In this document: positions 8,493 through 17,603 of the stretch, in pieces
Layout: the number at the start of each line of letters is the position of its first letter
Numbering within the stretch: position 1 is the stretch's first letter
Made by a program: the position numbers and the translations under genes
The notes under the pieces: model-generated
What the model was told of the DNA's origin: nothing
What the model saw: the letters and a program-made list of their open reading frames with translations, nothing else
The model's database searches: none
Assembly (NCBI GenBank): GCA_002069945.1
Contig: MWCH01000010.1
Span: forward strand, 1 to 37,455
Origin: Microgenomates group bacterium ADurb.Bin219
Lineage (GTDB): Bacteria > Patescibacteriota > Microgenomatia > UM-FILTER-40-11
Direction of reading: 5' to 3'
Length of the DNA stretch: 37,455 nucleotides

Positions 8493-10517
8493 TTAAATTA
8501 TTATCTTGACGTCCTTTTCTTCCGAACACTGCAACGGTAAAACTTTTTCTTCCTCGTTTTTACCTTGCATAACTACTTCCGCTTTAATGCAAAAAAGCTC
8601 TGGTTTCTCTTTTTGGATTGATCTAATAATCCTTGAAACTTCTTCGTTCCCTTTACCCTTTATAACTAGGTAGTCTACCTCCCTCAAGTGGACACCGGAA
8701 ATTAAATTTGCCTTATCAATTCCTTCCTGCCCAAGGGCTGGATCCAAGTAGCCGGCGAAACGAACAAAGTGATCCGGTACAACTTTTCTTAATCGCAAAT
8801 CGATTACTTCGGGATTTTCCCCGATTACCTCAGATAAGCTTTTAAGAGCCTTACTCCAGTCAAACATCACCCGTGGAAACATATAAACCATTTGCCACTT
8901 CCCTCTTTCGGCTAGGATTGTCCCATCACTCCTTTGCAATCTTTTGAGCGGAAGAGATCCCTCTCTAGTGATTATTTTGGCCGAAGGATCATATCCCAAC
9001 CATAAAAGATCCCAATTCCAAACTTGCCGCCATTGATTGTTAACTTTTAAAAAGGAGATTTCCGGCTCATGACTTAAAATTCCATATTTCGTTTCATAAA
9101 CTACCTTATACTTTGCCTTGGCGGACTGAGAATCATTTTTTAGCTCAAGTAACTCAGTCTTGATGTCTCTCGTTCCCAAAGTCTCAAGAAAATACTCAAG
9201 GGAATCAATAAATTGCTTCTCTGAAAGATTTTTCCTCTCGTCAGGGATGGTACTCCGATAAAGCTCATGGTAAGCCCTGGTGGCAAAAAACCTTCCTACA
9301 GCTTCGACATCACCGACCGGATTTCTGGCCGAAAGAGAAGAAAACAAAAACGGAAAGCTTAAGCAAGAAAGTAAAAATAAAAATTGCTTGTGTTTTTTTA
9401 AGAAGAAGACGGTAATTAAAATAAAAAATGGAATCGTCGGCATCAAGTAGCGGGGAAAAAAGACAAAATGGTCTATCAGCAAAAAAACGCAAGTTAAGCA
9501 GGAAAGATAGAAAATACTGATTTCCCTTTTCTTGAACGACAAAAAAATTACGGGCAAAAGTAAAATCGTTCCTACTGGCAAAATTAACGAGGCACCGCCA
9601 ATGGTCTTTTCTTTTGTCCACCACCAACCCTGATAGGAATTTGAAAAAATATTTTTCCAGACCAATAAATAATCCCTAGGGCCTGATAATTTTAAGGGAT
9701 CCATGTAAAAACTGAATTGCTTCTGGTGAAGTCTTAACCAAGGAATCGGATTGGGGTGTTTGATAAAGTAGCAAAAAAAGGCAAGCACGTATCCGGCAAA
9801 AACTGAAATCAAATAGCCGCTAAAACCAACAACCTTCCTCTCTTTCTCTTGCTTAAAATAAATAATGGATTCCAATAAAAAAACAAAGGGCGTATAAATT
9901 CCTGGTTTTGTCCCGGTTGCTAAACCCAAAAAAAGTCCTGAGGTAATTAAGTATTTTTGCTGCCTTTTTAAAAGAAATTTGACGAAAAAGAAAGCGTGAA
10001 CCAGATAAAAAAACATTAACGGCAGATCTAGCATGGTCTCCCCTATTTGTGTCGATACGAAAGGGGTGACCAGGAAAAAGAGTACCCCCAGCAGGGAAAG
10101 AGATGTTTCCTTAAGAATTTCTTTACCTAAAAGAAATAAAAAACCAGCTGAAAACAAATAAAGAACAATGCTAATCCAATATGGATTACCTAAATATTTT
10201 TCCGCCAATCCGTATAGATACTTTCCGAAAGGCGGCATCTCGTAATTGATATTAAAATGGTTTTCTCCTTCCGCCAAACGGTAACCAACAAATTTATAAA
10301 GCTCTCCGTCAGAAATTCCGCGGGTACTGTTGGGATAGTTCCATTGCGAATGATAATACAAGCCTTCATAATATTCCGGCTCATATCGGTAGAAAAAAAT
10401 GTGCCTTTGAAAAAAAAGAATAATCCCTAAAACTAAAATAATCAACAAAAACAAGAAAGCATTCGGCACTGTTTTTAATAAGGAAACTGAAGTAATTAAG
10501 TTTTTCTTAATTCCCAC
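8493..10517 (-). CDS. PMT/GT39-like membrane protein fused to an NTF2-like/PBP N-terminal-like region
   Basis: 674 residues, GTG start overlapping the preceding stop by 11 bases. Residues 1-395 are a GT-C membrane domain of the GT39/PMT type: ISDGELY (68-74) in the first loop, YEMPPFGKYL (92-101) like the PMT His-Pro-Pro-Gly-Lys motif, and ETMLDLPLMFF (160-170). Residues about 401-515 look like the NTF2-like N-terminal domain of PBP2a-type transpeptidases (MecA_N), with TKYG at 476-479, FLKVNNQW (489-496) and VWNWDLL (499-505). Residues about 516-620 resemble the pedestal that follows it in those PBPs, including DGTILAERG (531-539), VPDHFV (580-585) and ISGVHLREV (606-614). The transpeptidase domain, including SxxK, SxN and KTG motifs, is absent. 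The fusion reading rests on remembered family patterns, not on a search. Confidence 0.75.
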   Translation of the reverse strand: MGIKKNLITSVSLLKTVPNAFLFLLIILVLGIILFFQRHIFFYRYEPEYYEGLYYHSQWNYPNSTRGISDGELYKFVGYRLAEGENHFNINYEMPPFGKYLYGLAEKYLGNPYWISIVLYLFSAGFLFLLGKEILKETSLSLLGVLFFLVTPFVSTQIGETMLDLPLMFFYLVHAFFFVKFLLKRQQKYLITSGLFLGLATGTKPGIYTPFVFLLESIIYFKQEKERKVVGFSGYLISVFAGYVLAFFCYFIKHPNPIPWLRLHQKQFSFYMDPLKLSGPRDYLLVWKNIFSNSYQGWWWTKEKTIGGASLILPVGTILLLPVIFLSFKKREISIFYLSCLTCVFLLIDHFVFFPRYLMPTIPFFILITVFFLKKHKQFLFLLSCLSFPFLFSSLSARNPVGDVEAVGRFFATRAYHELYRSTIPDERKNLSEKQFIDSLEYFLETLGTRDIKTELLELKNDSQSAKAKYKVVYETKYGILSHEPEISFLKVNNQWRQVWNWDLLWLGYDPSAKIITREGSLPLKRLQRSDGTILAERGKWQMVYMFPRVMFDWSKALKSLSEVIGENPEVIDLRLRKVVPDHFVRFAGYLDPALGQEGIDKANLISGVHLREVDYLVIKGKGNEEVSRIIRSIQKEKPELFCIKAEVVMQGKNEEEKVLPLQCSEEKDVKIII

Positions 10518-12039
10518 TATTTAAAATTTCATAAAATAATAAATTCTCCATGGCACCGGTTTTTAAATTCTCTGCCTTAGCGTAAGCAGCTATCAGTCTT
10601 AACTTTGATGTATCTTTAATCTCAAAACGGGTGTCATTCACTAACAAGAACACCCTACTATCCACTAAACCATTAAGCAACTTATCAGGAATTTCTTTGA
10701 TTGGGTAACCAACACCAATAATGGTAATATTGGGAACTTTCTCCAGATAAATTTGTAAGCCGTCAGGCAGAGTCCCAAAATAACCCTCAGTACCAATCAA
10801 AACTTTTCGGTTTTTTGCCACCTCTTTAAGATAAATCGACGCTTCATTAATTCCATAACCAGCAGTCCACATTTCTAGGTATCCGCTTCTTTCATTCTCC
10901 GGTAGCCAAGCCCTTGCCGGCTGACTAGTTAAAAGAAAAAGTTCATAAATGGGAAAAATAAATATCGCAATTCCAAAAATCACCGCCAGCGATTTTCGTT
11001 TGATACCTAATATTTTCTCTAAGCTGTAAGCGGCAAAAATTAAAAAAACAGGTAGCGAAAACAATACATATCTGGCGGTAAAAACTTTGGCCACGGCACA
11101 TTGAGCCACTAGCGGCAGAACAAGCCAGCTAAGCAAAAATACCCCTTTTTTTCTTTCCCTTCTCAACATTCCCAAAATTCCCAAAAGTCCCAAAATAAAA
11201 ACCGTTGGAGTCGTTAAAGTCCAAAACCAATTAATCACGTTTTTAAAGTTGCTAAGAAAAGGACTAAGCGGGTGTTTTAGAACTTCACCGAAAGAGAAAA
11301 GATAATCTTTATTCCTAATCGCAATCATATGAAATTCCGGTCCCAAGCGGAGAAAGTTATAAATTGCAATTCCAAAAAGATAGATAATCATCCATAAGAT
11401 TACTATTTTACCCAATCGAAGTAACTGTCCTTTTCGATTAAAATCAAAAAGAAACAACGTCACCGGTAAAAGAAGAGTAAAAAAGATTGCCGGAGATTTG
11501 GTAATTAAACCTAAGCCAAGAATTATCCCGCTAATCATCGTTAAATCGAGCCTTGGTTTTTTAACTAACCAAACACTAAATACTAAAAACCAGATGCCAA
11601 AAAACGACAACAGACCATCAGCTAAAGCCAGACGGTCAAAAAAGAAGGCAAAAGGCGAAGTAAGATAAAAAATCACCGCAAAAGTGGAAAAGCAACTATT
11701 GCTAAAAAGCAAGTAGCTTAAAACAAACATCCCTACCATCGTTCCGAATCCGGAAATGACTGAAAGCATTCTCCCGGCAACTAAAGGATCCTTAAAAACT
11801 TTCAAAAAGGGAATCACTAACCACATAAACAAAGGTTGTTTCCCGTCGGAAAGCGGTAAAAACCTGAGAGTGCTTTCCGCTCTCATTACTTGGGCCCACC
11901 TGATATAAATCGCTTCGTCGGCAAAAACGGGAATAACGGTTAAATTGAATAACCGCGTAAAGAAATAAGCTAAAATTAAAAAAGCGGCCAGAAGTAAAAA
12001 TTTAGAATTCAGTTTAAGAAAAGATTTAAGATTTAACAT
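10507..12039 (-). CDS. PMT_2/ArnT-like GT39 glycosyltransferase
   Basis: 510-residue GT-C enzyme of the dolichyl-phosphate-mannose protein mannosyltransferase superfamily (PMT_2). It likely transfers a sugar from polyprenyl phosphate to an acceptor outside the membrane. The key acidic pair D41-E42 sits in VFADEAIYIRWAQ right after the first helix; the second loop has SDGKQPLFMW (64-73), the ArnT/PMT-type substrate loop; and FDRLALADGLLSFFG gives the next conserved Asp. About twelve helices are followed by a soluble tail of about 150 residues with LIGTEGYFGTLPDGLQIYL. The ATG at 12039 is five bases after the stop of the GT2 gene. It overlaps the next gene by 11 bases. Substrate unknown. Confidence 0.85.
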   Translation of the reverse strand: MLNLKSFLKLNSKFLLLAAFLILAYFFTRLFNLTVIPVFADEAIYIRWAQVMRAESTLRFLPLSDGKQPLFMWLVIPFLKVFKDPLVAGRMLSVISGFGTMVGMFVLSYLLFSNSCFSTFAVIFYLTSPFAFFFDRLALADGLLSFFGIWFLVFSVWLVKKPRLDLTMISGIILGLGLITKSPAIFFTLLLPVTLFLFDFNRKGQLLRLGKIVILWMIIYLFGIAIYNFLRLGPEFHMIAIRNKDYLFSFGEVLKHPLSPFLSNFKNVINWFWTLTTPTVFILGLLGILGMLRRERKKGVFLLSWLVLPLVAQCAVAKVFTARYVLFSLPVFLIFAAYSLEKILGIKRKSLAVIFGIAIFIFPIYELFLLTSQPARAWLPENERSGYLEMWTAGYGINEASIYLKEVAKNRKVLIGTEGYFGTLPDGLQIYLEKVPNITIIGVGYPIKEIPDKLLNGLVDSRVFLLVNDTRFEIKDTSKLRLIAAYAKAENLKTGAMENLLFYEILNSGN

Positions 12040-12044
12040 TTGAA

Positions 12045-12806
12045 TTATTGGTTATAGCGGCCTTTTATATCATTAATCTTAACCCGAATAATCTGTTCCA
12101 GCATTTCAACTGATTCTTTTGAATAACTTCTCTCTTTTCCCTTACTGACATCGCGATCGAACCATTCTACCGGCACTTCTTTAATTTTATAACCGCTTTT
12201 TTCCGCCAAAAAAAGTAATTCCACATCAAAAGAAGTAACTTTCCAGCCCTTAACCTTCTCCGACTCTTTAAAAAACTGCAGCCTCGGAAAAAGCTTTTCG
12301 GCAATATCCTTTCTGAAAACCTTAAAACCGCATTGAGTATCATCGATATCCCGGAGTAAAATTATTTTTCTAAAATTTCTAAATACGCTTGAGCCAACTT
12401 TTCTTATCAGGGAAAAGTTTTCCCTCTCCAGGCCCCTTGAACCGATGACAATTTCATATTTATCAAAAAAAGGAATTAATTTTGCCAATTCTTTAATCGG
12501 CGTTGATTGATCCATGTCGGTAAACAAAACAAACTCGCCTTTCGCCTTTTTAATCCCCTGCCAAATAGCGAAAGGTTTGCCTCCGTGTTTATTAGCTATA
12601 AGGGAAAAACCTTCTTGTTCTTTTATTGATTCCTTAATAATTTCTGTACTTCCGTCATTGGATCCGTCATCGGAAATTATGACTTCCCAAGCAAAGTTTT
12701 GTTTGCTTAAGTAATCCAATACTTCATCTAAAACTCCTCTTTGCAGATTTTCCTTTTCGTTATAGCAAGGAATAATTATTGATAAATATGGTTTCTTGTT
12801 ATTCAT
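12045..12806 (-). CDS. GT2 polyprenyl-phosphate glycosyltransferase (ALG5-like)
   Basis: 253-residue GT2 enzyme, closest in motifs to dolichyl-phosphate beta-glucosyltransferases (ALG5 group). It shows IIPCYNEKENL (11-21), SDDGSNDGS (45-53), HGGKPFAIWQGI (74-85) and TDMDQSTP with the D97xD99 metal site, then the characteristic DTQCGFKVFRKD and EVPVEWFDR strands near the C-terminus. No membrane segment is visible. It lies in the 18307-8493 unit with five-base gaps on both sides, between a GT-C gene and a PMT gene, and would provide the lipid-linked sugar donor for them. Sugar identity (Glc or other) is not decidable by eye. Confidence 0.88.
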   Translation of the reverse strand: MNNKKPYLSIIIPCYNEKENLQRGVLDEVLDYLSKQNFAWEVIISDDGSNDGSTEIIKESIKEQEGFSLIANKHGGKPFAIWQGIKKAKGEFVLFTDMDQSTPIKELAKLIPFFDKYEIVIGSRGLERENFSLIRKVGSSVFRNFRKIILLRDIDDTQCGFKVFRKDIAEKLFPRLQFFKESEKVKGWKVTSFDVELLFLAEKSGYKIKEVPVEWFDRDVSKGKERSYSKESVEMLEQIIRVKINDIKGRYNQ

Positions 12807-12811
12807 AATTA

Positions 12812-14335
12812 TTAGTTTAGATTAAGCCTCTCTCTTTTTTGAACTGTAATGTCGCCCCAGAAATAATCTTTGACAATCTTGCCGATTGTATCCTGTCTTT
12901 CTAACCAGGCGGCCAGGAATTGAGGATTTTCTCCGTCTGGTTCGGATAAAGTATAAAGGTTTTTAACCAAATTGGAATTTGGTTCCCGACCGAATTTTTC
13001 CTTCCCGTACCAACGAAAGAGATAAGAATATGAATAGTAGATCTGCGGCGGAACGTAGGCGTCATAATTAAAATCCTCATTTTTCGCATCCGCGTAAATC
13101 CAATCAATCGCCTTAAGCTGGGCTTCCAATTTAATACCGATCCCGTTCCTGAGATAGTTCTTAAGATTTTTAACATTGACAAACAAAAAAGTTAACAAAA
13201 ACAATCCGACAATAATTTTGGTAATCGTATTTTTTTCGTAAAGCTGCCAAAGAATTGCCGCCAAAAAAATAATAAACGCGGGAATCACTCCGGTAAAATA
13301 ATAATCCCAAATATAACCGTGATTGCCCTGGTAAAAAATAAAACCGACCAAAGGCAGAAACAACCAAATCGCCAACATTTTCCCTCCGGCGGAAAAAATC
13401 TTTTTCCTAAAGAAAAATACTCCGGCCAACAATATGATTAAGGTAACAAGCCTAAAATATCCCGCTTCCGGAAAAATTTTCCCGATAAAAACATCGTTAT
13501 ATGTCAAAAGCCTTAATTTCAATACTTTAACAAACGAAAGCTTAAAACTTCTGTCCAAAACTAAAAACTTTTTAAAGGCGTCAACTAAGATACCCTGATG
13601 CCGCCAATTAAATATTATCTGGGGCAGTAAGGTTAAGAAAAAGGCAAATCCGGCAAAAAATAAGTTTCTTAAACCTCCCGATTTCTTTCTTTGCCAAACC
13701 AAAATAAAAAAGGTTGCCGGCAAAAACCAAACAGCCGAGGCTGCTTCCAGTTGTAAACATAAACCAATAATAAAACTGGCAATAACCAAACTCAATTTAT
13801 TACCTTTCATAAATCGGAGTAAAAAAATCAAAGCCGAAAGAGTAAAGAAAGGCAAAGGATTGGGATTGGCCAACCAGCGGGAAAAAGTCACCAAGTTATA
13901 GGAAAAACCATAAAGAAAAGCGCTGATTAAACCCACTTTACGATTGTAAATTTTTGTTCCCAGATAATAAATTAAAAAGATTGCCCCAACGGTTAACCAG
14001 GATAAAAACGCGGCTACAAAAACCGGGCTGCCTCTTCCAAGCCAGTAAAACGGAGCCAACAAATAATAATAAAAAGGACCTAAAAAAATTCCTTCAATTC
14101 CCGTAACCGGACCGATTAAAAAAAATCTCTTATAATGAATAAGATCCCAAATAACCAATGCGTCTCTTCCTTGGTCGTACCAAAAACCCAAAAGCTTATC
14201 CAAGCGGTAAAGTCTTAAAAAGGCGGAAAAAAACAAAATTGCCACCAATAATAAATATTCTGTTTTGTGTGACGTAATTTCACTTTTCAAAACCGAAAGC
14301 CGGGACATTAAAAAATTGGGGTATTTTTTTTTCAT
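12812..14335 (-). CDS. GT39-like GT-C membrane protein (YDQGRDAL type)
   Basis: 507-residue polytopic protein, paralogue of 16086-17603. After the first helix comes FWYDQGRDALVIWDL (D54 and D58), then LIGPVTGIEGIFLGPFYYYL and, further on, WLANPNPLPFF. This is the pattern of a bacterial GT-C group distantly related to RgtA/ArnT enzymes. The ATG at 14335 overlaps the previous TGA (ATGA) and has purine-rich AAAGGAAAG just upstream, so I prefer it to a TTG at 14359. The C-terminal 90 or so residues are soluble, with IDWIYADAKNEDFNYDAYVPPQIYY. It probably transfers sugars from polyprenyl phosphate on the outer face of the membrane. Specificity unknown. Confidence 0.78.
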   Translation of the reverse strand: MKKKYPNFLMSRLSVLKSEITSHKTEYLLLVAILFFSAFLRLYRLDKLLGFWYDQGRDALVIWDLIHYKRFFLIGPVTGIEGIFLGPFYYYLLAPFYWLGRGSPVFVAAFLSWLTVGAIFLIYYLGTKIYNRKVGLISAFLYGFSYNLVTFSRWLANPNPLPFFTLSALIFLLRFMKGNKLSLVIASFIIGLCLQLEAASAVWFLPATFFILVWQRKKSGGLRNLFFAGFAFFLTLLPQIIFNWRHQGILVDAFKKFLVLDRSFKLSFVKVLKLRLLTYNDVFIGKIFPEAGYFRLVTLIILLAGVFFFRKKIFSAGGKMLAIWLFLPLVGFIFYQGNHGYIWDYYFTGVIPAFIIFLAAILWQLYEKNTITKIIVGLFLLTFLFVNVKNLKNYLRNGIGIKLEAQLKAIDWIYADAKNEDFNYDAYVPPQIYYSYSYLFRWYGKEKFGREPNSNLVKNLYTLSEPDGENPQFLAAWLERQDTIGKIVKDYFWGDITVQKRERLNLN

Positions 14336-16089
14336 CTTTCCTTTTTTTCCTTTAACCAAACATTAATTAAAATCAAACACCAAATTCCCAACGTTCCCAA
14401 TGAAACGAAATTAAAGAAATTTTCAATCGGACTTTGAACAATCTTCCAACTAATCCTATTAATTCCTTTGGCTAAATAAATATTTCTCAGGCATAATTTT
14501 CCCTGACAATTTTCTAGCCCGGAAAAGTTTTTGTTGTTCAATCCTATTTTATATATTCCCGGAAAGAATTCCAAGTTCAAACGCAAGGTAACATTTTCAT
14601 TATTGATCTGTTTAATTATAATTTCCCCTGAATTATTTTTTCTTGAGACAGTATAATCCAACGGCCGATGAGATAAAGCAGTCAAAAATTCGTCTTGGAA
14701 ATTACAGGCTGATTTACTTTCTTTATTTAAGATATCATCGTTAACCATCGTTGGAGCAAAACGAGCTGGATGATTTTTTCCGAAATCAATGTATTTATTA
14801 ATATTTAGCACAGGCTGAGCCAAAAGATGGTTCCGATTTCCCAGGAAACCAATTAAAATCAAAATCAAAAAAATTGAAAAAAATAAAGTTCTGTTTTTTA
14901 TTCCCTTCAATAAATGTGCGCTTAAGGCGGCGACTGCCAGTCCTGAGACTCCCAAAAACCGCCAGGGAAACTGCAAATCACAAAGAATCTTACTTCTTCT
15001 CCAGAAAAATGAGGATAACGATAATGTAAAAAAAATACTTCCCAAAGATAACAATAACCAAAAGATTATCCAATAATCTAACTCTTTTTTCTCTCTTATG
15101 AAAGTTTTCAATAAATATAAGATCGAAAAGATTATTACCAACCATTGAGCATAGCCAAGAGAAAAGGACATCAAATCACCTTTTTCTCCCGGCATTGAAC
15201 CGCCATAGCCCCATTTGGAACGGACTATTTGACCAACCGTCGGAAAATGGTCCAAACAATTGACTACATTTTGTGATCCCAATCTGACAAATTTTTTTTC
15301 AAAAAACATCGGCCCCAGAAAAAAAGAAGACAACGTCAGAGAACTCAGGACCAAAAGCAAAAACAATTTCGCCTTTTTTATTGAAAAATCTTTGTCTGTC
15401 CAAAATTTTGCCAAAATAAATAACAAAACAACAGGGAACAAAAGAACAATGGCAAAATTATGAGAGATTAAAAACATAACCATAAGAATTACCACAAAAA
15501 AAGAGAGAAACCAAAAATTAAAACCAATCTGGTTTTTCTTTTCCAACTTAATAAACAATTTACTTAGAAAAAAAAGTAAAACCGGCAATAAAGTATAAGT
15601 CAGAAACTCCGGGCTGAAACGGACATAAACCAACAAAAACCGATAGGGTAAAAATAGATATAAAAATCCGCCCAAAAAACTCGCGGCGTAATTTTTTGTC
15701 TCCTTATAAAGCCATAAATAAAAAAATATCGGACCGAGAATAAAACTAAGAGAAGCCAATAATTTTAAACAGACAACTACATCTTTGAATATTAAGTTTA
15801 AAACCAAGGCAAGATAATAAATTAGAGGATAAAAAAAATTGAAGACCGGAACTCCGCAAAAGTAATTAAGACTACCCGCCCAACGAAGCGGAAAATAGCC
15901 TTCTCTAGTTGTCTGGATGGCATCAAAAACTCTGGCAATATGGTAATCGCCGTCATGAGTCGAAATTGCATAATATTTAAACAAACCCTTTGCACAAAAC
16001 AAGCCTAAGAAAAACAAAACAACTATTGAAAGAAAACAAATCTTCTTTCCGGACCAAAAATCTTTGAAGAATATTCTTTTCGTTATCAC
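14332..16089 (-). CDS. PTPS-related polytopic membrane protein, dispersed fourth copy
   Basis: 585-residue member of the same family as the three tandem proteins at 3446-8454 but more diverged. The first loop contains H45-D46-G47-D48 (STHDGDYHIARVFDA) instead of HDDxQ, then FPLRWAGSL (66-74) and FCGVPVFNFFYPLIYYLA. The shared LQFPWRFLGVSG segment and a C-terminal beta-rich part with LEFFPGIYKIGLNNKNF are present. It overlaps the upstream GT-C gene by four bases (16086-16089) and the downstream one by four (14332-14335), so it is strictly coupled to a GT39-like paralogue on each side. Likely a surface-glycan glycosyltransferase; inference only. Confidence 0.75.
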   Translation of the reverse strand: MITKRIFFKDFWSGKKICFLSIVVLFFLGLFCAKGLFKYYAISTHDGDYHIARVFDAIQTTREGYFPLRWAGSLNYFCGVPVFNFFYPLIYYLALVLNLIFKDVVVCLKLLASLSFILGPIFFYLWLYKETKNYAASFLGGFLYLFLPYRFLLVYVRFSPEFLTYTLLPVLLFFLSKLFIKLEKKNQIGFNFWFLSFFVVILMVMFLISHNFAIVLLFPVVLLFILAKFWTDKDFSIKKAKLFLLLVLSSLTLSSFFLGPMFFEKKFVRLGSQNVVNCLDHFPTVGQIVRSKWGYGGSMPGEKGDLMSFSLGYAQWLVIIFSILYLLKTFIREKKELDYWIIFWLLLSLGSIFFTLSLSSFFWRRSKILCDLQFPWRFLGVSGLAVAALSAHLLKGIKNRTLFFSIFLILILIGFLGNRNHLLAQPVLNINKYIDFGKNHPARFAPTMVNDDILNKESKSACNFQDEFLTALSHRPLDYTVSRKNNSGEIIIKQINNENVTLRLNLEFFPGIYKIGLNNKNFSGLENCQGKLCLRNIYLAKGINRISWKIVQSPIENFFNFVSLGTLGIWCLILINVWLKEKKER

Positions 16090-17603
16090 TTCTGATAATG
16101 GATGAGTTTAAAAAGTCTTACTCCCCAAGGAAAGCTCCATTCTTGTTCAATTTTTGACCAGCCGAAATTGGCAATACCTGCTTTGGCATTGGTTACCGGA
16201 TCGCAAACCGGATCTTCGCAAACGACAAACAATTGCTCGGTCACCGTTTCTTTATATTTTTGCGGATCAATTTGCCGGGGCGGTTTACCCCAAAGCTCCA
16301 AAAAATATTCATAGCCGGCCTCGTAATTTTGCTTTGCAATCAGGGCAAAATTATAAGGCAAATCACCGGCCAGCTCAATAATCTTCCTGTCGATTTCCTC
16401 TACCTTCCTCATTTGGTCATTGGGCGGATATTTTAGCGGGTTTTCCGCCAAACTTAAAATCAGCACAATCAATATCAAAATCGGCGAAAAATATTTCCAA
16501 AAACGATGAAAATTTACCGCTTGGAAAACTATCCAGCCGGCCATTAAAAAAATTCCCGGGAATAAAAAACCAAAATAATGGTCGTAAATATGCTGCTTAT
16601 ATAGTCCCATTCCCAAAAGTCCAATCGCCAACCAAGCCCAAACTAACAAAACAGCTTTTCTTTTTAAGAAAATTCCTTTTTTGTGAAATATAAAAACGAC
16701 TGCCGATAATCCAAAAATTATTGCCAGCCAAAAACCAAAAGTTTGATTTTTCCCGGCCAAAAGATCCGTTACCAGTGTTCGCCATAGCGGCCACAAATTG
16801 GGAATCGCTTTATAAAATTTAAAATTAACCGTTGTTTGCCGTTCGGAAAAGAATTTATAAAAAGAGTTGTAATTTAAAAAGTTGTGACGTAAATCAAACC
16901 AGACTAACGGCAAAACCGTTAACAGCACAAAGCACAAAGCGCAAAATCCAAAGTTGAAAAAAAGTTTTTTAATTTTTTTATCTTTATCTTTTCCTTTCTT
17001 TAATTCCGCCAATTTTAGCAAAAAGAAAATTCCTGCTACCGGAAGTAAAAGTAAGCCCAGGTAATGAGATTGGATCGCAAAAGATAAGGTAATACCTATT
17101 ATTGTTAGCCATTCATACTTCTCTTTTTGCCAAAACTGCCAAACCCCCCAAATCGTCAAAAGGGCAAAAAATGGCATTACGTTAGGATTCCAGGAAGAAC
17201 GGTTGTAGATAATTGCCACCGGCGAAATGGCGTAAAAAAAAGCCGAAATCAAGCCTATTTTTCCCGAAAACCATTCCCGGCCGCAATACCACAAAAGAAT
17301 TGTTGTCCCAACACCGAAAAGAGCTACTCCGATTGAAGGACCGACTGTTCCCAAAACAAAATAAAAAGGCAACATTAAATAATAGTAAAGCGGGCCCAAA
17401 TACATATTGCCGATTGAGGTTTGAGGACCAATCAAAGTAAATTTTCCGTTTCTGACCATTCTCAACCAAACCAAAGCGTCCCGGCCCTCATCACCCAAAA
17501 AGGTCATATAGCCGGAAATTTTATAAAGCCTGAAAAAGGCCGAGATTAAGACAATAGACAATAAAAGCCAATGTTTTCTGGCTAAACGAAAAATGTTTTT
17601 CAT
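16086..17603 (-). CDS. GT39-like GT-C membrane protein (GDEGRDAL type)
   Basis: 505-residue paralogue of 12812-14335. First loop: TFLGDEGRDALVWLRMV (D38, E39, D42), then LIGPQTSIGNMYLGPLYYYLMLPFY and SSWNPNVMPFF, matching the sister protein motif by motif. About ten to twelve helices are followed by a soluble tail of about 100 residues containing EQLFVVCEDPVCDP, a Cys pair that could form a disulfide outside the cell. Its ATG overlaps the TGA of the GT2 gene 17600-18307 (ATGA), and its own stop overlaps the start of the next gene in the same way. A polyprenyl-phosphate-sugar-dependent glycosyltransferase is the best guess. Confidence 0.78.
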   Translation of the reverse strand: MKNIFRLARKHWLLLSIVLISAFFRLYKISGYMTFLGDEGRDALVWLRMVRNGKFTLIGPQTSIGNMYLGPLYYYLMLPFYFVLGTVGPSIGVALFGVGTTILLWYCGREWFSGKIGLISAFFYAISPVAIIYNRSSWNPNVMPFFALLTIWGVWQFWQKEKYEWLTIIGITLSFAIQSHYLGLLLLPVAGIFFLLKLAELKKGKDKDKKIKKLFFNFGFCALCFVLLTVLPLVWFDLRHNFLNYNSFYKFFSERQTTVNFKFYKAIPNLWPLWRTLVTDLLAGKNQTFGFWLAIIFGLSAVVFIFHKKGIFLKRKAVLLVWAWLAIGLLGMGLYKQHIYDHYFGFLFPGIFLMAGWIVFQAVNFHRFWKYFSPILILIVLILSLAENPLKYPPNDQMRKVEEIDRKIIELAGDLPYNFALIAKQNYEAGYEYFLELWGKPPRQIDPQKYKETVTEQLFVVCEDPVCDPVTNAKAGIANFGWSKIEQEWSFPWGVRLFKLIHYQK

